NCBI GenBank assembly: GCA_017513135.1
Contig: JAFWDH010000022.1
Location: forward strand, 186,001-250,000
Length of the DNA stretch: 64,000 nucleotides
Source: Oscillospiraceae bacterium
GTDB taxonomy: Bacteria > Bacillota > Clostridia > Oscillospirales > Ruminococcaceae
Reading direction: 5' to 3'
The notes beneath the pieces were generated by a model. The model saw only the letters and a list, made by a program, of their open reading frames with translations. It had not been told where the DNA came from and searched no databases. The position numbers and the translations under genes are program-made. Below are positions 46,222 through 53,711 of the stretch, in pieces; the first letter of the stretch is position 1, and every line of letters begins with the position of its first letter.

Positions 46222-47744
46222 CCGAGTACTCCTTTCACGTCGTCAATATAATCCTCTACTATAAGCGGTCTGTCACCGTCAAACTCTATAGCTGTGTCCC
46301 CAAGCATTTCATACAGTTTTTCATTGATGGAGTCACACAGGATCGAAAGCCGCATTCCGTATCCTACGATCAGCGCATTCTCGCCTTCGAGGATCGCTGA
46401 GAGAACAGCTCTTTCATCGCTGTCAAGAATCGTCTCCTGCGGGGCTGAAGACGGTTCGTATACGGCAGCAACCGCATCATCAGCATTCTCTTCCGGCACA
46501 GGCATATGATCTGTTTCGTCGCTGTCTCTGAAGTCTTCCTCACTTCCTGGAACTATGAGTTTCTCCCTCATCAATTCAGAGCTGCTTCTTATCCCTTCCA
46601 GAAGAGAAAAGTCGAAAACCACCTTCCTTCTCTCCTGTTCTTTTCTGTCCCTGAGCATCTCCTCCATCGCCCTGGAGGCAAGTTTCTTCTTTTCCTTTGA
46701 CCAGTCGCTCTCCTTGAGCTGAGAGGTGTAACCGTAGTGTTTCCTCAGAAGGCTGTCCGCCTCACGGAATATCATTCTCAGATCATTGTTGTCCTTTGCC
46801 CTTCCCAGTCCGGACGCCATCCAGTTCGCTCCTCTGCACTTATATTCAGTGTAGTCGGAAAGAACTATGTCATACATCCTGGGGGCCTTATAGTCAAAGA
46901 ACACTGCGTTGCGGAACATATTCCTGAATGAGGAAGTGTGTACGGTATACAGGCTCTCCGCGTATTCCTTTCCGGAATGCCTGCTGTATCTCTCCGCGAC
47001 TTTTCTGACTATCCTGCACGCCAGTTCCTTATGTTCTTCCGGGTGCTCCGCCACCAGAGCTGACCTTTCAGCGTACCCCGGAACGAAAGTCTTCATTGCC
47101 TCATAGAGATCGCTGTCCGGTCTCTGACTGCAGTCAGATATGCAGCGCAGATCGCTCTCAAAACTCTGCCTTGGTCTGAGAACATCAAAATGTGACAGTT
47201 CAAGTCCGTAGTAGGCGCAGTAATCGGCTGCCCACTCGGCTATTCTGGCCTTAACTGAAGGTTTGCCGGTGGCGTTCCAGATCGAATTCAGCAGTCTTGC
47301 CCCTTCCTCCGGTGTCTCAACACCTATATTGTGCAGGATCTCATAGATCAGAATAAAACAGAAGGTGGTGCAGCTGTCATCGAATACACCTTTTCGAACC
47401 GCTGCCCTCCAGGTAAAGTATCCGCGCAGCTGGTCTTCGCTCAGCCGCTGATACGTCGGGAAATAGATATCCACAGACCCTTCATAAGGTCTGTCATCTT
47501 CAAAGTCCTCCATGAATCTGGCCTGCTCGTAGAAAAGCCTGCTCTCGGACCATCTGATAGACTCCTTGCTTTGAGCCATTCGTCTCATCTCACGAAGCTC
47601 AGGAGGTCTGAAGGATCTCAGCTGATCGGCAGTAAAGATGATCTTCTCATCATCGTATACCTTGTCTTCAGCCTTGTTTTCAGAGGTGCTCCTGGTCCGC
47701 ACTCTTTCCCGCAAGGAAGCTATAAGTTCATCGAGTTCCGGCAT
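46218..47744 (-). CDS. sngA: Shango-type TerB-domain protein (SngA-like)
   Basis: A 508-residue protein with a TerB-N domain in the first third (about residues 95-240: QLRGYFTWRAAVRKG, then FCFILIYEILHNIG). A basic middle (residues about 300-390) has Lys/Arg-rich helices, and a short acidic linker follows. It ends in a TerB-C-like domain (about 435-505: DERAVLSAIL, INEKLYEMLGD, VEDYIDDV). TerB-N/TerB-C proteins are known partners of such ATPases and helicases. The ATG has a near-perfect GGAGGTGATC upstream, so it leads the operon. The 200 bases upstream (47745-47942) show no clear promoter. Confidence 0.85.
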   Translation of the reverse strand: MPELDELIASLRERVRTRSTSENKAEDKVYDDEKIIFTADQLRSFRPPELREMRRMAQSKESIRWSESRLFYEQARFMEDFEDDRPYEGSVDIYFPTYQRLSEDQLRGYFTWRAAVRKGVFDDSCTTFCFILIYEILHNIGVETPEEGARLLNSIWNATGKPSVKARIAEWAADYCAYYGLELSHFDVLRPRQSFESDLRCISDCSQRPDSDLYEAMKTFVPGYAERSALVAEHPEEHKELACRIVRKVAERYSRHSGKEYAESLYTVHTSSFRNMFRNAVFFDYKAPRMYDIVLSDYTEYKCRGANWMASGLGRAKDNNDLRMIFREADSLLRKHYGYTSQLKESDWSKEKKKLASRAMEEMLRDRKEQERRKVVFDFSLLEGIRSSSELMREKLIVPGSEEDFRDSDETDHMPVPEENADDAVAAVYEPSSAPQETILDSDERAVLSAILEGENALIVGYGMRLSILCDSINEKLYEMLGDTAIEFDGDRPLIVEDYIDDVKGVLG

Positions 47745-47942
47745 AAGATCACCTCCGTCAGAATAAGTCCATCATTTAATGCTACTACAAAAAGAAACAG
47801 TCGTGAATACTCTCATGCTGAAAAATACTGTCGGAGCCTGATTCACATGTATTTGAGTCTTTTTCTTTTCCTCCAGTACTATGGTATCAGATCGATTGTG
47901 CTGAATATTGCACACTGAAAGCATTTTTACCCGAAGAACCGC

Positions 47943-47977
47943 CAAAAGCGGGAAGATCATCACAATGATCTCCCCGC
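47943..47977 (-). terminator. Terminator after the small membrane protein gene, upstream of sngA
   Basis: A 13-bp stem with one G-U pair (47965-47977 with 47948-47960) and a four-base loop, followed by four T on the minus strand. It isolates the sngABC-like operon from the genes to its right. Confidence 0.8.
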
Positions 47978-48041
47978 TTCAGTTGTATTCAGGATGTCAC
48001 GCTTTTTACTTTTTTCCTGCCCGGTGCTTTCGCTTCACACC

Positions 48042-48365
48042 TCACTGCAGGTCTTCTGCTCCGTCCTCCGCCGTCTTCTCAGCCTCTTTCTTCTCCTGAG
48101 CCTCCAGTTTCTTCTTTTCCCTCTCTTTTGCGCGGATACTGAGTCCCATTTTCAGCGACAGGGTCAGGAAGACGAATCCGAGTATCACTGCCCCGATGCA
48201 GCAAAGCATCTTTATGAAAATGATTATCGACGCCTGGACTGCCGGATTTGACAGGATCATACCGAGAGTCACCCTGTTGTTAAGGAAAACGATAAAGAAC
48301 GCCAGCGTTCCTCCCAGGATAAGGATCCATGCGATCGCAGATATTATCTTCTTGAGATTCTTCAT
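48042..48365 (-). CDS. Small two-span membrane protein with charged tail
   Basis: A 107-residue protein with two hydrophobic helices (about residues 8-28 and 46-72) and a highly charged, helix-prone C-terminal tail rich in K, E and A (about 78-107). The ATG has AAAGGAG upstream. No family recognised. Its tail resembles that of the protein at 54468-54779 in composition and in the closing NGAEDA/DGAEDL motif. It follows the LURP-one-like gene by 43 bases and is closed by a terminator. Confidence 0.78.
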   Translation of the reverse strand: MKNLKKIISAIAWILILGGTLAFFIVFLNNRVTLGMILSNPAVQASIIIFIKMLCCIGAVILGFVFLTLSLKMGLSIRAKEREKKKLEAQEKKEAEKTAEDGAEDLQ

Positions 48366-48408
48366 TTTGTTATTCTCTCCTTTACAGATGATGTGTCTTT
48401 GACTTTTC

Positions 48409-49086
48409 TCAGTTCGATGCCGAAGAGGACGACGAGCTGGAATACGCTGCGGAACTTGATGCCTCGCGGTCTCTGACCATATGCTGCAGACAAACGAGGA
48501 TCGCTACGACTGCCTCCTCATACTGAGGCTGATAGATATCCACACTGTACCTGTCATGGATGGAGAACAGTTTCTGGCCGATGTATGCTACCGCGTTTCC
48601 GTTCCGGTCCTTTATCAGGAAATTCATCTGAAGTATATTTCCCTCGATCTGCCAGCCGAGCCCATCGATATTGATTATGTCCTTTATGATATGGAACAGT
48701 TCAGACCAGAGCTCAAATGCAGTGCCGTCCTCCATAGTCACGTAATGACGCTGGTGAAGAGTGAACACTTTCCTTTCGATGTGCGCGACATGCGTTCCGT
48801 CGGCTCTCATCACGTCAGTCCTGTCCCTGAACGAGAATACTTTTGAACTTGACTCGTATACAGGGACTCCGGCCGCATCTGTGATAATTATGTGGTGGCG
48901 CAGGCTTAAGAAAGCCGTACTCGTATAAAGCGATCTTACAGGGCTTCCGAACTCAGCTATCGTTCTCTCATCAGGCCCGGTACCCGCCTCTGAGTACCTG
49001 GTGGTCCTGCCCTTAGCCACCAGCACAAAGGCGAGAAGCCCTATTATCAGAATGACGAAGAACAGCATAAATATTGAAACTCCCAT
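48409..49086 (-). CDS. LURP-one-related (tubby-like fold) protein with membrane anchor
   Basis: A 225-residue protein. It has one N-terminal membrane helix (residues about 3-25), then a repeated beta-strand pattern typical of the LURP-one/tubby-like barrel: ITDAAGVPVYES, HVAHIERKVFTLHQRHYV, IIKDIINIDGLGWQIEG, FLIKDRNGNAVAYIGQKLFSIHDRYSVDIY. It ends in a serine-rich run (about 14 of the last 20 residues). Bacterial members have no firm function; some may bind lipids. ATG 49086 has GGAGG six bases upstream. It has its own promoter at 49150-49178. Confidence 0.85.
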   Translation of the reverse strand: MGVSIFMLFFVILIIGLLAFVLVAKGRTTRYSEAGTGPDERTIAEFGSPVRSLYTSTAFLSLRHHIIITDAAGVPVYESSSKVFSFRDRTDVMRADGTHVAHIERKVFTLHQRHYVTMEDGTAFELWSELFHIIKDIINIDGLGWQIEGNILQMNFLIKDRNGNAVAYIGQKLFSIHDRYSVDIYQPQYEEAVVAILVCLQHMVRDREASSSAAYSSSSSSSASN

Positions 49087-49149
49087 CAATTACCTCCATG
49101 TTCGTGCAGCAGGCTTATCTCTTTTTGCTGTATGTTAACGGCCTGATAA

Positions 49150-49178
49150 ATTATACTGCCGGATCTGTGCCTTGTCTA
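49150..49178 (-). promoter_or_regulatory. Promoter of the LURP-one-like gene
   Basis: TAGACA at 49178-49173, a 17-base spacer, TATAAT at 49155-49150 on the minus strand. The leader is about 57 bases. The remaining part of 49179-49315 shows nothing further. Confidence 0.75.
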
Positions 49179-49315
49179 AATGAGATCAGGAGTATCTGTA
49201 CATAACTGATCAGACAGATCCATCAGCGACAGGTCAATTCCGGCTGTTCAGCCCTGAACAAGGTTTTTCTATGTGTCCAAATCAGTACTAAGCGTGAAAT
49301 GCATCCTGCTGATCC

Positions 49316-49353
49316 AAAAAAAGAACCATCAGCACCCTTAGGAACCGATGGTC
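49316..49353 (-). terminator. Terminator after tRNA-Leu
   Basis: Stem between 49347-49353 and 49323-49330 with a loop of about 16 bases, followed by seven T on the minus strand (49322-49316). Confidence 0.8.
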
Positions 49354-49357
49354 TTGC

Positions 49358-49444
49358 TGGTGCGGGTAAGAGGACTTGAACCTCCACGAAGTTGCCCCCA
49401 CTAGAACCTGAATCTAGCGCGTCTGCCAATTCCGCCATACCCGC
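49358..49444 (-). tRNA. tRNA-Leu(CAG)
   Basis: An 87-base tRNA with the long variable arm of class II tRNAs. Acceptor stem GCGGGTA/TACCCGC, anticodon stem CTAGA/TCTAG with loop TTCAGGT (anticodon CAG, reads CTG), and T arm GGTTCAAGTCC. CCA is encoded. Confidence 0.97.
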
Positions 49445-49485
49445 TTATCTGATTTTCTGCATCAGCATTGCGCTGTTGCCACGTA

Positions 49486-49514
49486 ATTATACATAAAACG
49501 ATTTTGAGTGTCAA
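49486..49514 (-). promoter_or_regulatory. Consensus promoter of tRNA-Leu
   Basis: TTGACA at 49514-49509, exactly 17 bases, TATAAT at 49491-49486 on the minus strand: both hexamers perfect. Confidence 0.92.
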
Positions 49515-49682
49515 CAACGGTTTCAGACAGTCGGAGTTACAAAAAAGCGGTTCAGCTCTTGTAAGATTTCACGATTATTTGCCCGGAGCACAGCTTTCAA
49601 TACAAATCTCTTTTTTCTGCAGGTACAATAAATGCAGAGCTGTCAGCAATCCACCGCCTTTTATGTTTAGGAGAATTCAGTC

Positions 49683-51293
49683 ATGTCAAAGAAAGCTAAA
49701 GTCACAGTTGATCCTGCCTATAAGATCGGCAAGATCGAGAGCAAGCTGTTCAGCGCGTTCCTGGAACCGATAGGCAACTGGGTCTACGGCGGAGTATACA
49801 GCCCTAACCATCCCAGTGCTGACGAACAGGGTTTCAGGACCGATATTCTGGATGCTATCAAAGAATTCGATCTCCCCGCAGTGAGGCTTCCGGGCGGGAA
49901 CTTCATGTCGGGGTGGGACTGGAGAGATTCCATCGGACCCAGAGAGAAGCGCAAGGCACATCTGGATCTGGCTTGGAAACAGTTCGAGCCAAATGAGTTC
50001 GGACACGATGAGTATCTGCAGTGGGCTGCCAAATCAGGCGCGGAAGCACTTTATACCCTTAACCTCGGGACAGGCGATATCAACAGCGCCATCAGCTGTG
50101 TTGAATACACCAACTTCGAGGGAGGGACCTACTGGTCTGATCTGAGAAAACAGAACGGGCATGCAGATCCGTATAACGTCAGGACCTGGTATCTCGGGAA
50201 CGAGATGGACGGTCCCTGGCAGATCAATTCGTTTGAAAAAGACCCAAAAGCATATGGTATCAAGGCTTACGAGGTCGCAAAGGTCCTCAAATACATGGAT
50301 CCTGACCTTAACATAGGCGTATGCGGTTCATCCTCACCTCTTCTGACAAGGTATCCGGACTGGGAGAGAATCGCTTTGGAAGAATGCTATCCTCTTATGG
50401 ACTACCTGTCGATCCATTACTATCATTGGGCTCCTGAAGGCGATTACGCCGCATTCCTCAACGGTGCGACGCTTTATGAAAAGTTCCTGAATACTGAGAT
50501 AGGTATCTGCGACTATGTACAGAGCAAATACCGCCATCCCAACAAGATGATGATCTCCTTTGACGAATACGGCATCTCATTCAACGCCCAGGAGAGAGTC
50601 GACCACGGACGCAACGGATATCTGCCGCTTCACTCCTACGCAGAATTCAAGGATGACAGGCGCCGCCCGTTCAACAGGTTCGACCCGAGGAATCCCTCCG
50701 ACCGCTCATTCAGCAGGAAGTACGCGATGATGGATGCTCTTGGCCAGGCTTCCGTCCTTGTGATGCTGATGCGCCATGCGGACAGGGTCAAGATCGGCTG
50801 CATGACCGGCGGTATCCGCGGCGCGATCGCCTTTGACAGTCAGCACACCTGGAACGGCGCGACATACTATCCGTTCTATCAGCTGAGGCACTACGGAGTG
50901 GGTGATTCCATCCTTCCCGCGATAGATACACCGACGTTCTCCGCAAAAGGATTCGACATCGACAACTTCCATGCCGCGGACGATTATTACGACATCCCCT
51001 ATATCGACGCATCCGCTACGCTCGACGAAGAGAACGGTGAAGCCGCTGTATTCTTCATCAACAGAAACTGGGAAGAGGATATGGATGTTCAGATCGACGT
51101 CAGAGGTTTCGAGGGATATGAGCTGATAGAACATCAGGAGATGTACTGCTATGATGATTATGCGAACAACTCATACGGAAACGAACAGATCCGTCCTGTC
51201 GTGAACACCGAAACGAAGATGGACGGCGGAAAGATCGATGTCCGCGCAAAGAAGCTTTCCTTCAACATGCTCAGACTCAAAAAAGTCAAATAA
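49683..51293 (+). CDS. abfA: GH51 alpha-L-arabinofuranosidase
   Basis: A 536-residue GH51 enzyme that releases arabinose from arabinoxylan- or arabinan-derived oligosaccharides. The acid/base Glu174 is in WYLGNEMDG and the nucleophile Glu295 in ISFDEYG. The substrate-binding RLPGGNF and WDW motifs are near 68-80. No signal peptide, so it acts on imported oligosaccharides. The ATG has AGGAGA upstream. It stands alone, without transporter or regulator genes nearby, and has a terminator at 51313-51340. A TACAAT near 49634 is a candidate -10 with a poor -35, so regulation cannot be read. Confidence 0.95.
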   Translation: MSKKAKVTVDPAYKIGKIESKLFSAFLEPIGNWVYGGVYSPNHPSADEQGFRTDILDAIKEFDLPAVRLPGGNFMSGWDWRDSIGPREKRKAHLDLAWKQFEPNEFGHDEYLQWAAKSGAEALYTLNLGTGDINSAISCVEYTNFEGGTYWSDLRKQNGHADPYNVRTWYLGNEMDGPWQINSFEKDPKAYGIKAYEVAKVLKYMDPDLNIGVCGSSSPLLTRYPDWERIALEECYPLMDYLSIHYYHWAPEGDYAAFLNGATLYEKFLNTEIGICDYVQSKYRHPNKMMISFDEYGISFNAQERVDHGRNGYLPLHSYAEFKDDRRRPFNRFDPRNPSDRSFSRKYAMMDALGQASVLVMLMRHADRVKIGCMTGGIRGAIAFDSQHTWNGATYYPFYQLRHYGVGDSILPAIDTPTFSAKGFDIDNFHAADDYYDIPYIDASATLDEENGEAAVFFINRNWEEDMDVQIDVRGFEGYELIEHQEMYCYDDYANNSYGNEQIRPVVNTETKMDGGKIDVRAKKLSFNMLRLKKVK

Positions 51294-51312
51294 TACCGTA
51301 CCGCAAAATGAC

Positions 51313-51340
51313 AGATGCCCTGCTTCAGAGCAGGGCATCT
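51313..51340. terminator. Bidirectional terminator between the GH51 and DUF2284 genes
   Basis: An 11-bp stem (51313-51323 with 51330-51340). TCTTCTG follows in the plus direction and no strong T tract in the other. Confidence 0.75.
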
Positions 51341-51355
51341 CTTCTGTAACTGAAC

Positions 51356-51898
51356 TCAGTCTACCAGCACACAGCCTATATAGGTCAGGGTGCCGTTCCC
51401 GTAGTTGTACTTTAGGCCGTTGTCCCTGCACACCTCATATACCATCATGCCGAGTCCCTCCATAGGGTAGGACAGCCTTTCCGGAAATCTGCAGGGTGCG
51501 TCAGGATAAGTGCATTCCGAGCATCCGCTGCAGGAACTTCCACCGCACAGGAGAGCATCAGGTGCCTTCTTCCTCACTGTCCGGGCAAACCGGCTGAACA
51601 GTTCATGATGTCTCTTTCCCACCTCGAGGTAAGTGTCATAGTCAAAGACATCTATCTCACCTGTAGTCTGGACGATCACTCCCCTGCTGTAACGCCTGAT
51701 CAGCCGCTCGCACTCCTCCAGCGTGCCGCATCCTGGAGGACACGACCAGTTGGTTCCGTACCTGCCGCATTTGTTCTCCGCACATGCATCTCTCGCTTCC
51801 TTGTGGATAACTATGGTGCTGACGTCGAGCGGTCCCACATGCGAGAACCCGCAATCCAGGGCATCCGCGATCAGTTCATCTATGATATCTCGGTCCAT
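51356..51898 (-). CDS. DUF2284 cysteine-rich metal-binding protein
   Basis: A 180-residue protein with about twelve cysteines in clusters: C-x(4)-CGRYGTNWSCPPGCG near residues 39-57, then CGGSSCSGCSECTYPDAPC near 118-136. The spacing matches DUF2284, a family thought to bind metal, perhaps an iron-sulfur cluster, with unknown activity. The ATG has GGAG seven bases upstream. It follows the GyrI-like gene by 18 bases on the same strand, so the two probably form an operon. Confidence 0.9.
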   Translation of the reverse strand: MDRDIIDELIADALDCGFSHVGPLDVSTIVIHKEARDACAENKCGRYGTNWSCPPGCGTLEECERLIRRYSRGVIVQTTGEIDVFDYDTYLEVGKRHHELFSRFARTVRKKAPDALLCGGSSCSGCSECTYPDAPCRFPERLSYPMEGLGMMVYEVCRDNGLKYNYGNGTLTYIGCVLVD

Positions 51899-51916
51899 CT
51901 GCGATCTCCATTACGA

Positions 51917-52561
51917 TCATTTTGATCCGTCCGCTGTTCTGACAGGATGGCGTATTACGGTCTTAAGCTTAGCAGGATCTGCTTTTCTGACATCACTCAG
52001 GTATATCTCATGATGAAGGCGTTCGGAGGACAGATCCGGCACATAACCTTCCGATTCCGCATATTCATGCATCAGTCTGACAGTCTCAGGCTCGCTGTCG
52101 TACGGCCCGATATGCATGCACTGCACGCACAGACCTTCATCATACCTGAAATACTTCACAGCTGAATAATCGGTCTTCTTCTTTGACGTTGCTTCGGCGA
52201 CAGCCCACTCGAACTCCTTTTCCGTGACAAATTCCGGCAGGCGGATCACGGATATGAAATTGAAGTCATCCTTTCTGGAATAATCGACACCGTCCGTGCC
52301 GTCCTGCCACCAGAATCCCTCAAGCGGCGGGACGACAAAATCAAAATAGCCCTCCATGTTGTGCTCAGTCTTCCTGCTCATTTTGATCGTATAAGCGATC
52401 CCGTACAGCAGCTCAATGGACTTCTTGTACTCGCTTCCCTCGGAATTCGGATCGCCCTTGCCCGACACAGCCAGATACCTCATAGGCGGGACTTCAACTA
52501 TGACAGGTCTGGCAGGAGGCATATAGAATTCCTTATATTCCTTTTTATAATCGAAAGCCAT
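51917..52561 (-). CDS. GyrI-like small-molecule-binding domain protein
   Basis: A 214-residue single-domain protein of the GyrI/SOUL-like fold. It starts DYKKEYKEFYMPPARPVIVEVPPMRYLAVSG and carries FVVPPLEGFWW and the C-terminal QCMHIGPYDSEPETVRLMHEYAESEGY, a standard GyrI-like pattern. Relatives bind or hydrolyse small toxic molecules or act as effector domains; no DNA-binding part is present here. The ATG has AAGGAAG upstream. It is separated from tRNA-Ala upstream by a terminator-like stem. Confidence 0.88.
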   Translation of the reverse strand: MAFDYKKEYKEFYMPPARPVIVEVPPMRYLAVSGKGDPNSEGSEYKKSIELLYGIAYTIKMSRKTEHNMEGYFDFVVPPLEGFWWQDGTDGVDYSRKDDFNFISVIRLPEFVTEKEFEWAVAEATSKKKTDYSAVKYFRYDEGLCVQCMHIGPYDSEPETVRLMHEYAESEGYVPDLSSERLHHEIYLSDVRKADPAKLKTVIRHPVRTADGSK

Positions 52562-52579
52562 CAGTTCTTCCTTTCCATA

Positions 52580-52636
52580 AAAACAAAGTCCTCACAGGAA
52601 ACGACTGCCACAGAGACAGCGTTCTTGCGAGGACTT
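52580..52636 (-). terminator. Terminator-like stem after tRNA-Ala
   Basis: AAGTCCTC pairs with GAGGACTT across a loop of about 35 bases, followed by TTTGTTTTT on the minus strand. The large loop makes it weaker than the other terminators. Confidence 0.55.
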
Positions 52637-52637
52637 G

Positions 52638-52713
52638 TGGTGGACCTAAAGGGATTCGAACCCTCGACCTCTCGGATGCGAACCGAACGCTCTCCCAACT
52701 GAGCTATAGGCCC
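52638..52713 (-). tRNA. tRNA-Ala(CGC)
   Basis: A 76-base cloverleaf. Acceptor stem GGGCCTA/TAGGTCC contains the G3-U70 pair that identifies alanine tRNAs. Anticodon loop TTCGCAT (anticodon CGC, reads GCG), T arm GGTTCGAATCC, CCA encoded. Confidence 0.97.
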
Positions 52714-52725
52714 AAACGCGCAGTT

Positions 52726-52754
52726 ATTATATCCAATTGAATAACAAGTGTCAA
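52726..52754 (-). promoter_or_regulatory. Consensus promoter of tRNA-Ala
   Basis: TTGACA at 52754-52749, exactly 17 bases, TATAAT at 52731-52726 on the minus strand: both hexamers perfect. Confidence 0.93.
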
Positions 52755-52786
52755 TCGTGTACGATGCACTGCTGCACGTCATCCGA

Positions 52787-53710
52787 TCATTTGAGGAATC
52801 CGGCTATGATCTGTTCTTCCGCTTCTTCCTCGGTCAGCCCGAGTGTTCTCAGTTTGATTATCTGATCCCCGGCGATCTTTCCGATAGCCGCCTCGTGGAT
52901 GAGGCTCGCTTCCACGTTGTTCGCGTCCAGGTCGGGGCTTGCGCTGACACTGGCGTTGTCCATGATGATAGCATCGCATTCACTGTGGCCGGTACAGACA
53001 TTGTTGCCCCTTATGCAGGAAACGAATTTCTGTCTGGATTCATCTCTGGCGACGGATCTGGAGACCACGTTGGCGCTGGAGCCCTCTCCGTCTAGATCGA
53101 CGGTGAAATTCGTCGTTGCCACCTGCCTGCCGTGTGTCATTATCTTCTCTTTTATTTCTATGCTTGCTCCGTCTGCAAGGCGGGCAGTGGTCTCGCGTAT
53201 GGTGGAGTCAACACCCTTTATCTGTGTAGTCTCCATCTCCATGCGTCCTCCCTCCTCGATCTCCACGACAGTTGTGGGGTTGAGGACGTTCTCAGCCAGA
53301 CCGTCTCCTTCTCCGTAATGCTTCTCGACGTATCTGACATGCGCATTCTTTCCCACATGGAACGTATGCACTCCGTCGTGCTCAGTGAGGTCTGTCCCGC
53401 AGTTGTGGATGCCGCAGCCTGCAACGATCGTGACGTCGGCGTCCTCGCCGATGAAGAAATCGTTATAGACCACTTCCGTGATCCCGCTCTGACTCAGCAT
53501 GACCGGGATATGACACGCCTCATTTTTTGTGCCCGGCTTGATATAGATGTTGATGCCGGGCTTATCTGTCTTGGGCTCTATGGTGATGTTCTCTGTCGAA
53601 TTCCGTCCCGCACTCTCCCCGTTGAGCCTGATGTTGTATGCTCCCTCCGGGATCTGGTGCAGATCTGCTATCTCTCTGAGAAGATTGAGTTCTATCTGAT
53701 CAAGTGCCAT
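52787..53710 (-). CDS. smsB: SufB/SufD-family scaffold (SmsB-like) for Fe-S cluster assembly
   Basis: A 307-residue beta-helix protein of the SufB/SufD family, with the C-terminal core RSVARDESRQKFVSCIRGNNVCTGHSECDAIIMDN and IHEAAIGKIAGDQ that carries the conserved Cys, Glu and His. It is shorter than SufB (about 460 residues) and is paired only with the SufC-like ATPase. That is the minimal two-gene scaffold system recently called SMS in many anaerobes. The start is ATG 53710, one base after the smsC stop, with GGAG upstream. A longer in-frame reading to 53749 overlaps smsC and adds nothing. Confidence 0.9.
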   Translation of the reverse strand: MALDQIELNLLREIADLHQIPEGAYNIRLNGESAGRNSTENITIEPKTDKPGINIYIKPGTKNEACHIPVMLSQSGITEVVYNDFFIGEDADVTIVAGCGIHNCGTDLTEHDGVHTFHVGKNAHVRYVEKHYGEGDGLAENVLNPTTVVEIEEGGRMEMETTQIKGVDSTIRETTARLADGASIEIKEKIMTHGRQVATTNFTVDLDGEGSSANVVSRSVARDESRQKFVSCIRGNNVCTGHSECDAIIMDNASVSASPDLDANNVEASLIHEAAIGKIAGDQIIKLRTLGLTEEEAEEQIIAGFLK

Positions 53711-53711
53711 A

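Noticed and set aside
42668-47744. A complete BREX system
   Set aside because: The ATPase and helicase resemble BrxD and BrxHI, but no pglX methylase, pglZ phosphatase, pglW or brxA/B gene is present; the TerB-domain partner fits Shango better.
49223-49438. A 71-codon minus-strand frame running through tRNA-Leu
   Set aside because: It is the tRNA and its flank read as protein; a well-known kind of spurious ORF. The cloverleaf, promoter and terminator explain the region fully.
52361-52782. Plus- and minus-strand frames over tRNA-Ala (ending in LKGFEPSTS and IAQLGERSVRIREVEGSNPF types)
   Set aside because: These are the classic false proteins produced by translating tRNA genes; the region is covered by tRNA-Ala and its consensus promoter.
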